From: Denitromonas iodatirespirans
GTDB taxonomy: Bacteria; Pseudomonadota; Gammaproteobacteria; Burkholderiales; Rhodocyclaceae
DNA length: 64,000 nt
Assembly: GCF_018524365.1 (NCBI RefSeq)
Contig: NZ_JAEKFT010000005.1
Location: 62,001-126,000, forward strand
Direction: 5' to 3'
The notes beneath the pieces were generated by a model. It saw only the letters and a program-made list of their open reading frames with translations. It ran no database searches and was not told where the DNA came from. The translations under genes were made by a program, and so were the position numbers. This document shows positions 42,027 to 59,502 of this stretch, in pieces (position 1 is the stretch's first letter; the number at the start of each line of letters is the position of its first letter).

Positions 42027-43988
42027 GTGGATGGCATCTTCATCAGCTATCGGCGGGACGATTCGGCCGGCTATGCCGGCCGCCTCTATGATCGGCTGGC
42101 GGGCCACTTCGGCCCGGACCGGGTGTTCATGGATGTCGAAGGCATCGAGCCGGGCACCGATTTCGTCAATGCCATCGAAAGCGCCGTCGCCTCCTGCCGT
42201 GTCCTGATCGTCCTGATCGGCGACGAATGGCTCACCGCCACCGACGCGCGCGGCCGGCGACGGCTCGACGACCCGCATGACTTCATCCGCCTCGAAACCC
42301 GCGCCGCCCTGGCGCGCGACATTCGTGTCGTGCCCGTCCTGCTCGACCGCGCGACCATGCCGACGCAGGAGGACCTGCCCGACGACCTGCACCCCTTGGT
42401 CCGACGTCAGGCCGTCGAACTCAATCACAAGCAATGGGAAGCGACCTCCAAGGATCTGATCCACACGCTGGAGAAGATCCTCGCCAGCACCGACGCCGCT
42501 GACGCCGCCCCGCCGCCGGCCACAACACCCGCACCCGCGCCCACCACCCCACCCGCCCCCCCAGCGAGCACAGCGCCGGCCACGCCGCACGTGGCCAGCC
42601 GCCGGCCCTGGTGGGGCGCCCTGGCGGCGCTGCTCGTGGTAGCCGCCCTCGTCGGCGTGTGGAGCTGGTGGCCGCCCGCCTCGCAGACGCCCCCACCACC
42701 GCCGGCACCCGGCGACGCATCGCCCAGCCCCTCGGCACCGGCCGCCGCCCCGCCAGCCGCGGCGCATCTGGTTGCCGATCAGACCGACGCCGGCTTCGCA
42801 CCCACCGAAGCGGGCCAGCGCAGCCACCAGGAAGTCCGCCTGCGCAACACCGGCGATGCGGCCGCGGACATCGCCTCAACACTGGAGGACCCGGACGGCG
42901 TCTTCAAGATCCTTGTCGACACCTGCGGCAACAGCCTGCGCCCTGGCGCCGGCTGCAGCTACACCCTCGCCTTCGCGCCCGTCAAACCGGGGCGCTATAC
43001 CGGCCGCCTGAGCGTCACACCGGCCGGCGGCGAGGCAATCACATGGCCCTTGACGGCGCAGGCCGACGCCCCGCCAGCGCCCGCAGTCACACCCGCGCCG
43101 CCGCCGACACCCCCCGTAGCCGCCCGGCCGACCCCCGAACCCGCGCCCACGCCACCGCCCGCCCCCGAGCCGCCGCGCATCCTCAGCCTCGAGGCACGCC
43201 CCGACACCGGAGGCGTCACCGTCTGCTACCGGGTTCAGAACAGCACCCGACTCACGCTGACGCCCCGCCCGGGCGAGCTGCCCGACGACGCGCGCAACTG
43301 CATCAAGGTGCCGCTGGCCGACGCGGCCACCCTGACCCTCAATGCCAGCGGCCCGGGCGGCAGCGTCCAGCGCAGCGTACGGGCCACGCCGCTACCCGCA
43401 CCGGCCCCGTCCGCCCACCCGCGCCCGGGCGACACCTGGATCTACCGCAGCCGCGGCAAATGGCCGACCAGCCCGGCCCGCACGCTGCAATTCACCACCG
43501 ACCGGGTCGACGGCTCGGTTGTCTACGAAACCCTGACCGTGCTCGCCCCCAAGACCGGCACACCGGTTCAGCGCCGATCGCCGGGCCCTCGGGCGACGAT
43601 GGTCAATTGGGGCGACATCGGCTGGGAGTTCAGCCCGTGGCTGGGCGCTTTCGACCTGCCCGAAGGATCGCGCAGCTGGCGTGACATCGACACCCCGCCG
43701 CTGGAAGGCCAGTGGCGCGACTGGAGCACGGTGGCCGAGGTCGACGGCCGTGAGCGCATCCGGGTACCGGCCGGCAGCTTCGACACGGTGCGGCTCGAGG
43801 TGTGGAGTACCCGCCGGCCCACCGGCGGGCCGGCCCTGCGCGATGTCGAGCCGACCACCGTTCACTTCGATATCTGGTACGCGCCCGAGGCCAAGCGCTA
43901 TGTGAAGATGGTGCGCACCACCAAGGCGCCGAGCAATGCCGAGATCGAAAAGGATGTCTTCGAACTGGTGGAGATCCGTGCGCGCTGA
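42027..43988 (+). CDS. TIR domain transmembrane protein
   Basis: This is a protein of about 653 residues. Residues 1-150 are a bacterial TIR domain: IFISYRRDDSAGYAGRLYDRL, VFMDVEGIEPGTDFV, AIESAV (a candidate for the catalytic Glu) and VLIVLIGDEWL. Then follow a Pro/Ala-rich linker, one membrane helix at about 195-215, and a second Pro-rich linker. After that comes an ASH/HYDIN-like Ig domain (about 250-345, with FAPVKPGRYTGRLSV). A third Pro-rich stretch and a C-terminal beta-rich region of about 265 residues complete the protein. The TIR part would be cytoplasmic and the rest periplasmic. Start: GTG 42027 has GAGGAG seven bases upstream; ATG 42012 has none. It lies between moxR and its VWA partner. 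Either NAD-cleaving effector or signalling adaptor is possible. Confidence 0.85.
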   Translation: MDGIFISYRRDDSAGYAGRLYDRLAGHFGPDRVFMDVEGIEPGTDFVNAIESAVASCRVLIVLIGDEWLTATDARGRRRLDDPHDFIRLETRAALARDIRVVPVLLDRATMPTQEDLPDDLHPLVRRQAVELNHKQWEATSKDLIHTLEKILASTDAADAAPPPATTPAPAPTTPPAPPASTAPATPHVASRRPWWGALAALLVVAALVGVWSWWPPASQTPPPPPAPGDASPSPSAPAAAPPAAAHLVADQTDAGFAPTEAGQRSHQEVRLRNTGDAAADIASTLEDPDGVFKILVDTCGNSLRPGAGCSYTLAFAPVKPGRYTGRLSVTPAGGEAITWPLTAQADAPPAPAVTPAPPPTPPVAARPTPEPAPTPPPAPEPPRILSLEARPDTGGVTVCYRVQNSTRLTLTPRPGELPDDARNCIKVPLADAATLTLNASGPGGSVQRSVRATPLPAPAPSAHPRPGDTWIYRSRGKWPTSPARTLQFTTDRVDGSVVYETLTVLAPKTGTPVQRRSPGPRATMVNWGDIGWEFSPWLGAFDLPEGSRSWRDIDTPPLEGQWRDWSTVAEVDGRERIRVPAGSFDTVRLEVWSTRRPTGGPALRDVEPTTVHFDIWYAPEAKRYVKMVRTTKAPSNAEIEKDVFELVEIRAR

Positions 43989-44194
43989 GAACGAGTGAAG
44001 GGGCCGTCGCGAGCAAGGCCGCATTTGGCTATTGCACGAGCGAACGACGCGACATATCAGCCAGATGGGCGAGAAGAGCGCGATTGAATTGCGCTGCACT
44101 CGGCACACGCGGTCGATAGATTCACACGCTCCGAGCGCTCGACAGCGGCCCGGGCGGGCGGCATCATGAAAACCCCTGCTTTCGGACGCCCGTC

Positions 44195-45376
44195 GTGCTG
44201 ATCCCGTTTTTCCTCCATCTTCGCAAACACAAGCTGCCGGTCTCGACCAAGGAATTCCTGACCTTGCTCGACGGGCTCCGGCTGCGCGTGTGCGGGCATT
44301 CCATCGACGATTTCTACGCCTTCTCGCGCACCTGCCTGATCAAGGACGAGAGCCATTACGACCGTTTCGACCAGGCCTTCGGCAGCTATTTCAAGGGCAT
44401 CACCGAGATCCCGGGGCTGGACGTGGATCTGCCCGAAGACTGGCTCAAGGCGCTGAGCACCCGTCACTTGAGCGCGGAGGAAAAGGCCGCGCTCGAAAAG
44501 CTCGGCTGGGACAGCCTGATGGAGGAATTCAGGAAACGGCTCGAGGAGCAAAAAGGCCGCCACCAGGGCGGCAGCAAATGGGTCGGCACCGGCGGCAGCT
44601 CGCCTTTCGGCAACGCCGGCTATCACCCCGAGGGCATCCGGGTCGGCGGAGAATCGGCGGGCAATCGCACGGCGGTCAAGGTGTGGGAGAAGCGCGAGTT
44701 CCGCAACCTGGACGACAGCGTCGAGATCGGCACCCGCAACATCAAGGTGGCGCTGCGCCGGCTGCGGCGCTTCGCCCGCGAGGGGGCGGTCGAAGAGCTG
44801 GACCTGGACGGCACCATCTCTGCCACCGCACGCAATGCCGGCTGGCTCGATCTGCACATGCGCCCGGAGCGTCACAACGCGGTCAAGGTATTGATGTTCT
44901 TCGACATCGGCGGCTCGATGGACGACCACATCAAGGTCTGCGAAGAGCTGTTCTCGGCCAGCCGCACCGAATTCAAGCACCTGGAGTATTTCTACTTCCA
45001 CAACTGCGTGTACGACCATGTGTGGCGCGACGCCTATCGCCGCCATTCGGAGCGCACGCCGACCCTGGACGTGATCCACACCTACGGGCCGGACTACAAG
45101 CTGATCTTCGTCGGCGACGCCACCATGAGTCCCTACGAGATCCTGCAACCCGGCGGCGCCATCGAGTACATGAACGACGAACCCGGCGCCGACTGGCTGC
45201 GCCGGCTGCTCGACACCTACCCCTCGGCCGCCTGGCTCAATCCGGAGCCTGAGCGGCTATGGGAGTACCGCCAGTCGATCCGCATCATCCGCGACATCAT
45301 CGGCCAGGAGCGCATGTATCCGCTCACCCTCGACGGCCTCGGCCGGGCCATCAGCGCCCTGTCGAAGAAGCGTTAG
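44195..45376 (+). CDS. CoxE-like VWA domain protein
   Basis: This is a 393-residue protein. The N-terminal 220 residues are the helical CoxE/YeiN-type region with a Gly-rich loop at about 125-155; the VWA domain follows from about 230, with a MIDAS reading DIGGS at 237-241 in place of DxSxS. The C-terminal helices include WEYRQSIRIIRDI. It is the usual partner of the MoxR ATPase at 40869. The start is GTG 44195. The 206-bp gap before it (43989-44194) shows no gene and no clear promoter, so it may still belong to the moxR transcript. Confidence 0.92.
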   Translation: MLIPFFLHLRKHKLPVSTKEFLTLLDGLRLRVCGHSIDDFYAFSRTCLIKDESHYDRFDQAFGSYFKGITEIPGLDVDLPEDWLKALSTRHLSAEEKAALEKLGWDSLMEEFRKRLEEQKGRHQGGSKWVGTGGSSPFGNAGYHPEGIRVGGESAGNRTAVKVWEKREFRNLDDSVEIGTRNIKVALRRLRRFAREGAVEELDLDGTISATARNAGWLDLHMRPERHNAVKVLMFFDIGGSMDDHIKVCEELFSASRTEFKHLEYFYFHNCVYDHVWRDAYRRHSERTPTLDVIHTYGPDYKLIFVGDATMSPYEILQPGGAIEYMNDEPGADWLRRLLDTYPSAAWLNPEPERLWEYRQSIRIIRDIIGQERMYPLTLDGLGRAISALSKKR

Positions 45377-45402
45377 CGACCGTCGGATCAATGTCCCAGC
45401 CC

Positions 45403-47184
45403 CTAAGTGCCCAGCCAGCCCCTGCGCAAGCGGCGGGCGAGCTCATCGGGACGCGCCACCGCTTCGAGCCGCGTCGGGCTATCGCCTTCGTCGAGCACCG
45501 CGTCGAAACACATCAGCTCGTCACGACGGAACACATGAAGGCGGACCGCATCGCCCGCAACCCGCCGGGCGAGCATGGGCTCCAGCGTGTCTGCGCTGAC
45601 CTTTAGCCCGTCCAGCGCGATCAATGTGTCGCCGGCCGACAGCCCGGCGCGGTGCGCGGCCGACCCTTCATGCACGACCGCCAGACTGGCCGCCCCGCTT
45701 GAGCCGGACAAGCGTGCGCCGAGCGACGGCGCCTTGGGCGCATCGCGCACGGCCAGCACGCCGAACTTCTTGAGCCAGCGCGCCAGTGGCAGGTCGTCGG
45801 TGCCTCTCACCGCCTTGCGCAACCAGCGTGCTACGGCAGCGCCGCCCAGACGCGCCACCAGGTCGAATACGTCCGCCTCGGTGACGCCGACATCGGTCTG
45901 GCCATGGGCTTGCCACAGGGCACGCATCAGGTCGTCGAGGCTGCACTTGCCATCGCTGCCGATGCGCAGCTGCAGGTCCAGCGCCAGCGCGATCAGCGAG
46001 CCCTTGCTGTAGTAGCTGACGATGGCATTGGCGGCGTTCTCGTCCTGGCGGTAGTACTTGGTCCACGCATCGAAGGACGATTCGGCCACGCTCTGCTTGC
46101 GCCGCCCGCTACCCTTGTGCACCTGGGTGATGGTCTTGCCCAGCAGGCCCAGATAGTCTTCCGGCGAGATCACGCCACTGCGCACCAGGGCCAGATCGTC
46201 GTAGTAGGAGGTGAAGCCTTCGAACAGCCACAGCAGCGGCGTGTAGGTTTCCTGCGACAGATCGTAGGGAATGAACGCCGCCGGCCGGATGCGCTTGACG
46301 TTCCAGCTGTGGAAATACTCATGGCTGCACAGGCCGAGGAAGCGCCGGTAGCCCTCGGTCTGCCCCTCCATGCCATGGAAAGGCAGATCGTCGCGGCGCG
46401 TCAGCAAGGCGGTCGACGCGCGATGCTCCAGGCCGCCGTAGCCATCGCCCACCACCATGGTCAAAAACAGGTAGCGCGACATCGGCGGCGGCGCGCCGAA
46501 CAGGTCGATCTGCCACTGGCAGATCCGCGTCAGGTCGTCGCACAGCCGGGCGACATCGCAATCCTGGCGCCCGGTGAGCACCACTTCATGGGGCACACCG
46601 CCGGCGGTGAAGCTGGCGAGCGCGAAATCGCCCATCTCGACCGGATGGTCGATCAGCTCGTCGTAGTTCTCTGCCGAATACCAGCCAAAGCCATGCCGGT
46701 GCGCCGCCCCGTCGATGCCCGCCGCCTCGCGCATCGCCGTCGCCACCCGCCAATTGCCGATGGCGTTGACCGGTGGCGGCTGAATGTCCACCAGGCACTG
46801 CCGGTCGGTTTGTCCCTCGACGGCAAGAAACACGCTGGTGCCGTTGAAGAAGCCGTGGGTCTGGTCCAGGTGGGCGGTGCGTACCGATAGGTCCCAGGCA
46901 TAGACGGTGTAGGTCACCGTCAATGCAGCACCAGCCGGCACCCGGCCGGCCTGCCAGGTGTGCTTGTCCTGCTTGTCGAGCGTCACCGGCTTGCCCTCGG
47001 CCATCGCCGAGATCGTGACGATGTTCTTGGCGAAGTCACGCACCATGTAGCTGCCCGGGATCCAGGCTGGCAAGGACAGGCGCTGCCCGTCCGGTGCGGG
47101 CGAAGGAATTTCGCAGCTCACCGAAAACAGGTGGCCGGCGAGGTCGGCGGACGAAATCACATAGCGGATCGGGGCGGCGGTCAT
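45403..47184 (-). CDS. M61 family metallopeptidase with PDZ domain
   Basis: This is a 593-residue glycyl-aminopeptidase-like protein: N-terminal beta domain (1-175), the catalytic domain with zinc motif HEYFHSWNVKRIRP near 290-303 and the third ligand Glu in LWLFEGFTSYYDD, then a helical part and a C-terminal PDZ domain (about 490-580, GSAAHRAGLSAGDTLIALDG). There is no signal peptide, so a cytoplasmic location is likely. It is the gene after ftsH on the same strand but separated by a terminator, so it has its own promoter. Confidence 0.93.
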   Translation of the reverse strand: MTAAPIRYVISSADLAGHLFSVSCEIPSPAPDGQRLSLPAWIPGSYMVRDFAKNIVTISAMAEGKPVTLDKQDKHTWQAGRVPAGAALTVTYTVYAWDLSVRTAHLDQTHGFFNGTSVFLAVEGQTDRQCLVDIQPPPVNAIGNWRVATAMREAAGIDGAAHRHGFGWYSAENYDELIDHPVEMGDFALASFTAGGVPHEVVLTGRQDCDVARLCDDLTRICQWQIDLFGAPPPMSRYLFLTMVVGDGYGGLEHRASTALLTRRDDLPFHGMEGQTEGYRRFLGLCSHEYFHSWNVKRIRPAAFIPYDLSQETYTPLLWLFEGFTSYYDDLALVRSGVISPEDYLGLLGKTITQVHKGSGRRKQSVAESSFDAWTKYYRQDENAANAIVSYYSKGSLIALALDLQLRIGSDGKCSLDDLMRALWQAHGQTDVGVTEADVFDLVARLGGAAVARWLRKAVRGTDDLPLARWLKKFGVLAVRDAPKAPSLGARLSGSSGAASLAVVHEGSAAHRAGLSAGDTLIALDGLKVSADTLEPMLARRVAGDAVRLHVFRRDELMCFDAVLDEGDSPTRLEAVARPDELARRLRRGWLGT

Positions 47185-47227
47185 GCATCCATTCCAATGA
47201 GCGCCGGCGCGAGGCCGGCAGGCAATG

Positions 47228-47253
47228 AAAAAATGGCCGGCAAAAGCCGGCCA
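47228..47253 (-). terminator. Rho-independent terminator of ftsH
   Basis: On the minus strand: TGGCCGGC, loop TTTT, GCCGGCCA, then six T (47233 down to 47228). It starts 20 bp after the ftsH stop codon. Confidence 0.93.
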
Positions 47254-47272
47254 TCGATATCGCGAAGCGGCG

Positions 47273-49165
<1,893 letters not shown>

Positions 49166-49274
49166 CGCGACTTCCTTGAACGCCCGGCAGGGGCACTAGT
49201 GATGCAGACCCATTCTAGGGGTGAACGTTCCCGCAGGCAAAGCAAAGCAAACTTATCAGCACCATACGCCCACG

Positions 49275-49901
49275 CTATGCGGCCGGCTTGACCCCGAGGC
49301 CCAGCAGATACACCTCGGTACTGCGGTCCCGGGACGCTGCAGGCTTGCGCACGACCACCGATCGAAACACGGCCTGCATGGCACGGCGATACGCGTCGAA
49401 TCCCGCGCCCTGAAACACCTTGACCAGGAAGTTGCCGCCCGGTTTCAGATGTTGAATCGAAAAATCGAGCGCCAGCTCGCACAAACCGATCGAGCGCGCC
49501 TGATCGGCGGCACCGATGCCGGATATATTGGGGGCCATATCCGATAACACAAGGTCGACCGGCCGCCCGTCGAGCGCGGCCTCCAGTTCGTGCAGCACGG
49601 CCGAGTCCTGGAAGTCGCCCTGGATCACCGTCACCCGCGGAATCCCGAGCACCTCCAGCAGGTCGAGCGCGATCACTCGCCCACCGTCACCGACCTTCTG
49701 CGCGGCCACCTGGCTCCAGGAGCCGGGTGCGGCCCCCAGATCGACCACCACCATGCCGGGGCGGATCAGCTTGTCCTTCTCGTCGATCTCGAGCAGTTTG
49801 TAGGCGGCACGGGCGCGATAGCCCGATGCCCGCGCCTGCTGGACATAGGTGTCGTTGAGATGCTCGCGCATCCACGCCTTGCTGGTCTTGCTACGCTTCA
49901 T
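49275..49901 (-). CDS. rlmE: 23S rRNA 2'-O-ribose U2552 methyltransferase RlmE
   Basis: This is a 208-residue methyltransferase (FtsJ/RrmJ). It has SAM-binding [15 protein letters not shown] at about 52-66, DMAPNISGI with the catalytic Asp at about 120-128, the catalytic Lys in FLVKVFQG and the final [16 protein letters not shown] motif. The KDK-E tetrad of the family is complete as far as I can see. It lies upstream of ftsH and divergent from yhbY, the conserved arrangement. Confidence 0.97.
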   Translation of the reverse strand: MKRSKTSKAWMREHLNDTYVQQARASGYRARAAYKLLEIDEKDKLIRPGMVVVDLGAAPGSWSQVAAQKVGDGGRVIALDLLEVLGIPRVTVIQGDFQDSAVLHELEAALDGRPVDLVLSDMAPNISGIGAADQARSIGLCELALDFSIQHLKPGGNFLVKVFQGAGFDAYRRAMQAVFRSVVVRKPAASRDRSTEVYLLGLGVKPAA

Positions 49902-49906
49902 AGGAG

Positions 49907-49912
49907 TAGAAT
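49907..49912 (+). promoter_or_regulatory. -10-like TAGAAT between rlmE and yhbY
   Basis: TAGAAT lies 30 bp upstream of the yhbY ATG in the 41-bp divergent region. There is no good -35; the upstream position falls inside rlmE. Confidence 0.4.
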
Positions 49913-49942
49913 TGCGCCCTTTTCCCCAACCGGATCAACCAC

Positions 49943-50365
49943 ATGACTGACCTGACGCCCGCCCAGCGACGCGAGCTTCGTGCCCGCGCCCACCACCTCA
50001 ATCCGGTGGTCAGCGTGGCCGGCAACGGGCTGAGCCCGTCGGTGCTGGCCGAGATCGACCAAAATCTGAAGGCCCATGAGCTGATCAAGGTCCGCGTGTA
50101 CGGTGAAGATCGCGACGCCCGCAGCCAACTCATGGCCGACATTTGCGAACAGACCGGCGCCGCCAGCGTGCAGCATATCGGCAACATCCTCGTCTTGTGG
50201 CGCGAAGCCCCGGTAGAAGACAAACCGGTCGCCGAGGTCAAACCGAAACCCGCTCGCCCGGCCGCCGACAAACCCAAGGCGCGCGCGCCTTACAGCCGCA
50301 CGACCACGAACAGCCGAGCCAAGCCGGCTGCCCGTGGCACGGCCCGCCGCACCTCACGCGGCTGA
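49943..50365 (+). CDS. yhbY: YhbY-type ribosome assembly RNA-binding protein
   Basis: This is a 140-residue protein. Residues 1-95 are the CRS1-YhbY (CRM) domain: LRARAHHLNPVVSVAGNGLSPSVLAEID with the GxxG loop, HELIKVRVYGEDR and IGNILVLWR. The last 45 residues are a basic, Lys/Arg/Ala-rich tail absent from E. coli YhbY, probably adding RNA affinity. The protein joins the 50S precursor. Its end overlaps the convergent DUF4149 gene by 12 bp. Confidence 0.95.
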   Translation: MTDLTPAQRRELRARAHHLNPVVSVAGNGLSPSVLAEIDQNLKAHELIKVRVYGEDRDARSQLMADICEQTGAASVQHIGNILVLWREAPVEDKPVAEVKPKPARPAADKPKARAPYSRTTTNSRAKPAARGTARRTSRG

Positions 50366-50839
50366 CCGCGCCGGCGTGTCCGCCCCGGGCACGGCGGCAC
50401 GCCACACGGCGAACGCCCCCAGCAGGCTCTGACACAGATACAGCACGCTGGCAATGCCGTGCCACATGGCAAAGCGGTCTTTCAGCGCGCTGGCCATGGC
50501 ACCCGCCGGCCCGGCCTCGGCCTTGATGCCGGCGATGATCGGGTCGATCACGAACTGCCCGACCGCCGTCAGCACCAGCATCGCCAGGATGCAGATCACC
50601 GTCACCCGCGGCAGGGGCAGCGCATGCCCGCGGGCATGCTGCAACACCAACAGCGCGGCACCGCACACCAGACCCAGCCAGGCCACGTTGGCGAAGAGTT
50701 CACCCGCCAGCGAACCGGCCAGCACCGGGTTGTTCAGCGCACTGAACAACACCGGCACCACCAGATAGCCGACTGCCCACATCGCACCGACCCACAGCGT
50801 CAGGATCAGGCGTTGCAGGCGGGCGATCGTGGTGGTCAC
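50354..50839 (-). CDS. DUF4149 family membrane protein
   Basis: This is a 161-residue protein with four hydrophobic segments (about 10-32, 45-65, 79-99 and 124-146), matching the DUF4149 family (TMEM205-like) of betaproteobacteria. The FAMWHGIASVLYL stretch with a conserved His in the last helix is typical. Function unknown. It follows greA by 11 bp and is probably the last gene of carA-carB-greA. Confidence 0.88.
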   Translation of the reverse strand: MTTTIARLQRLILTLWVGAMWAVGYLVVPVLFSALNNPVLAGSLAGELFANVAWLGLVCGAALLVLQHARGHALPLPRVTVICILAMLVLTAVGQFVIDPIIAGIKAEAGPAGAMASALKDRFAMWHGIASVLYLCQSLLGAFAVWRAAVPGADTPARSAA

Positions 50840-50850
50840 GGCGGGATCGC

Positions 50851-51327
50851 TCAGATATAGCGGACGTCGATGATTTCGTACTCGCGCACGCCGCCCGGGG
50901 CCTGAACCTCGGCCACGTCACCGGCGTACTTGCCGATCAGGGCACGCGCGATCGGCGAGCTGACGGAGATCTTGCCCGCCTTGATGTCGGCTTCGTCGTC
51001 GCCGACGATCTGGTAAGTCACGGAGCTCTCGGACGCCAGATCTTCCAGCTCGATGGTGGCGCCGAACACGCAGCGACCGTCGGCGTCGAGCAGAGTCGGA
51101 TCGATGATCTGTGCCATCGACAGCTTGCCCTCGACTTCCTTGATACGCCCCTCGATGAAGCCCTGCCGCTCCTTGGCGGCGTCGTATTCGGCGTTCTCCG
51201 ACAAATCGCCATGCGAACGCGCTTCGGCGATCGCCGCGATGACGTTCGGCCGTTCGACGGTTTTCAGATGATGCAGCTCTTGCCGGAGCAGCTCGGCCCC
51301 GGTCACGGTCAAAGGAATCTTGTTCAT
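50851..51327 (-). CDS. greA: Transcription elongation factor GreA
   Basis: This is a 158-residue protein: N-terminal coiled coil (1-75) with the acidic tip ([15 protein letters not shown] carries the catalytic Asp and Glu), then the FKBP-like C-domain with [25 protein letters not shown]. It stimulates transcript cleavage by backtracked RNA polymerase. It starts 4 bp after the carB stop, a conserved carB-greA linkage. Confidence 0.97.
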   Translation of the reverse strand: MNKIPLTVTGAELLRQELHHLKTVERPNVIAAIAEARSHGDLSENAEYDAAKERQGFIEGRIKEVEGKLSMAQIIDPTLLDADGRCVFGATIELEDLASESSVTYQIVGDDEADIKAGKISVSSPIARALIGKYAGDVAEVQAPGGVREYEIIDVRYI

Positions 51328-51331
51328 AGTC

Positions 51332-54550
<3,219 letters not shown>

Positions 54551-54626
54551 GTGCTTGCCTCGATAACTCGGTGAAGGTGATGTGTCGGTCTGGCGGTCGG
54601 GCCCGGGGTCGCCGGGCCCGGTCACA

Positions 54627-55769
54627 TCACTGACGCGCTTGCATCATCTGGATGAAGCGGTCGAACAGGTAAGCCACATCGTGCGGGCCGGGGCTGGCTT
54701 CGGGGTGCCCCTGGAAGCTGAAGGCCGGCGCGTCGGTGCGGGCGATGCCCTGCAGGCTGCCGTCGAACAGCGACACATGCGTGGCGCGCAGATTGGCCGG
54801 CAGGCTGTCGACATCCACCGCGAAGCCGTGGTTCTGGCTGGTGATCATCACCTGGCCGGAATCCAGGTCCTTGACCGGGTGGTTGGCGCCATGGTGGCCG
54901 AATTTCATCTTCGCCGTACGCCCGCCGGAGGCCAGCGCCAGCAACTGATGGCCGAGGCAGATGCCGAAGGTCGGCACGCCGCTATCGACGATGGTCTTGA
55001 TCGCGCTGATCGCGTAGTCGCACGGCTCGGGGTCGCCGGGACCGTTGGACAGGAAGACGCCGTCCGGCGCCATGCCCAGCACCACGTCGGCCGGGGTCTG
55101 CGCCGGCACGACGGTCAGGCGGCAACCGCGTGCGGCCAGCATGCGCAGAATGTTGCGCTTGACGCCGTAGTCGTAGGCCACCACGTGGTACTTGGGCGCT
55201 TCGACCGCGCCATAGCCCGACACCAGATCCCACTCGGTCTCGGTCCATTCCTGCGTCTCGGTGGCCGTCACTTCCTTGGCCAGATCCATGCCGGCCAGCC
55301 CCGGGAAGGCACGGGCAGCGGCCAGTGCGGCTTCGGTATCGATCACACCGTCTTCGCCCGCGGTGACGATACAGCCGGCCTGGGCGCCCTTTTCGCGCAG
55401 CACGCGCGTCAGCCGACGCGTGTCGATATCGGCAATCGCCACCACCCCTTCGTCGCGCAGATAGGCATCGAGCGTCTTGCCCATGCGCCAGTTGGAGGCA
55501 CGCAGCGGCAGGTCGCGAATGACCAGACCCGCAGCATGCACCCGGCCGGACTCGACGTCCTCGGGATTCACCCCGGTGTTGCCGATATGCGGATAGGTCA
55601 GCGTCACGATCTGCCGTGAATAGCTCGGGTCGGTGAGGATTTCCTGATAGCCCGACATGGCGGTATTGAAGACGACCTCGCCTACCGTCCGGCCGGCCGC
55701 ACCGATACCTTTGCCGCTAAAAACCGTCCCGTCGGCAAGGACGAGGATGGCGCGCGGAAATTGAGTCAC
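54627..55769 (-). CDS. carA: Carbamoyl-phosphate synthase small subunit
   Basis: This is a 380-residue glutaminase subunit. The N-terminal domain has [27 protein letters not shown]; the class I amidotransferase domain has the Cys nucleophile in [12 protein letters not shown] near 270, and His and Glu in [11 protein letters not shown]. The start is GTG 55767-55769 with AGGAG seven bases upstream. The 218-bp gap upstream (55770-55987) holds its leader and a short AT-rich patch; I see no clear attenuator or riboswitch. Confidence 0.97.
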   Translation of the reverse strand: MTQFPRAILVLADGTVFSGKGIGAAGRTVGEVVFNTAMSGYQEILTDPSYSRQIVTLTYPHIGNTGVNPEDVESGRVHAAGLVIRDLPLRASNWRMGKTLDAYLRDEGVVAIADIDTRRLTRVLREKGAQAGCIVTAGEDGVIDTEAALAAARAFPGLAGMDLAKEVTATETQEWTETEWDLVSGYGAVEAPKYHVVAYDYGVKRNILRMLAARGCRLTVVPAQTPADVVLGMAPDGVFLSNGPGDPEPCDYAISAIKTIVDSGVPTFGICLGHQLLALASGGRTAKMKFGHHGANHPVKDLDSGQVMITSQNHGFAVDVDSLPANLRATHVSLFDGSLQGIARTDAPAFSFQGHPEASPGPHDVAYLFDRFIQMMQARQ

Positions 55770-55987
55770 GACGAAACTCCTGGTTCAACCGTTGATGGGA
55801 TCTCAGCGCGACCGCGCGCTGCTCCACACGTGAAAAACGGGACGAGCCTGACCCGACCCATCCCGCTCAGCAATCAACAAGAAAATTCGCCGAATTCTAG
55901 CGAAATTCGGCCCGCCCGGCAACGCAGCGACGCCAGCGCACCACAATCCGGCCCGGTTTCAATCGATGAAACGCCCGTCTCGCAGGC

Positions 55988-58576
<2,589 letters not shown>

Positions 58577-58686
58577 GCGGGCGAACTTCCCAGATCACAG
58601 GGCGGCCCGCTCGGAATGCGGACCATCATGATCGCTATCGGCCCGAAGCGCGCGCTCTTGAGGCGCCCGCCCCGGCACCGGGACAC

Positions 58687-59502
58687 TCAGCGCAGGCCGA
58701 GCACGTCCTGCATGTCGAACAACCCCCGGCGATGCTTGGCCAGGAAGCGCGCGCCGCGCAGCGCGCCCAGCGCGTACGGCATGCGGCTACCCGATTTGTG
58801 GGTGATCTCGATGCGCTCGCCGATGCCGGCGAACAGCACGGTGTGATCGCCCACCACATCGCCGCCGCGGATGGTCGAAAAGCCGATGGTCTCGTCCTTG
58901 CGCTTGCCGGTCACGCCTTCGCGGCCGTAGATGGCGCACTGCTCGAGATCGCGCCCGAGTTCATGCGCGACGATCTCGCCCATGCGCAGCGCCGTCCCCG
59001 ACGGCGCATCGATCTTGAGCCGGTGATGGGCTTCGATGACCTCGATGTCGTAGCCTTGATCGAGAATTCGCGCCGCCACTTCGAGCAACTTGAACACCGC
59101 ATTGACGCCGACCGCCATGTTCGGCGCGAACACCACCGGAATGCTCTCGGCCGCCTGCAGGATCTCGCGCTTTTGTTCGGCATTGAAACCGGTGGTGCCG
59201 ATCACCATCGCCTTGCCTTGACGGCGCGCTTCGGCCAGATGCGCCAGCGAGCCCTCGGGCAAGGTGAAATCGATGACGCAATCGGCTGCCGCGATCGCCG
59301 CCGACATGTCGTCCGTGATGGTCACGCCGCAGGGCTGGGCCACCAGCTCGCCGGCATCGCGGCCAATGAACGGGCTGCCGGCGCGGTCGAAAACCGACGC
59401 GAGCGCCAGGTCGTCCGCCGCCAACGTGGCTTCGATCAACATGCGGCCCATGCGGCCGCTGCCGCCGGCAACGGCGATCCGGCGTGGTGTGTTGGTGCTC
59501 AC
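58687..59502 (-). CDS. dapB: 4-hydroxy-tetrahydrodipicolinate reductase
   Basis: This is a 271-residue lysine/diaminopimelate enzyme: Rossmann motif [15 protein letters not shown] at about 9-23, [23 protein letters not shown], the catalytic His/Lys motif [16 protein letters not shown] near 158-173, and [15 protein letters not shown]. Its ATG overlaps the bamE stop (ATGA). The gap on its downstream side (58577-58686) has no gene. Confidence 0.97.
   Translation of the reverse strand: MSTNTPRRIAVAGGSGRMGRMLIEATLAADDLALASVFDRAGSPFIGRDAGELVAQPCGVTITDDMSAAIAAADCVIDFTLPEGSLAHLAEARRQGKAMVIGTTGFNAEQKREILQAAESIPVVFAPNMAVGVNAVFKLLEVAARILDQGYDIEVIEAHHRLKIDAPSGTALRMGEIVAHELGRDLEQCAIYGREGVTGKRKDETIGFSTIRGGDVVGDHTVLFAGIGERIEITHKSGSRMPYALGALRGARFLAKHRRGLFDMQDVLGLR

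Noticed and set aside
55770-55987. Pyrimidine or arginine attenuator before carA
   Set aside because: No terminator with competing hairpin, leader peptide or T-run could be identified; the gap only shows a short AT-rich patch.
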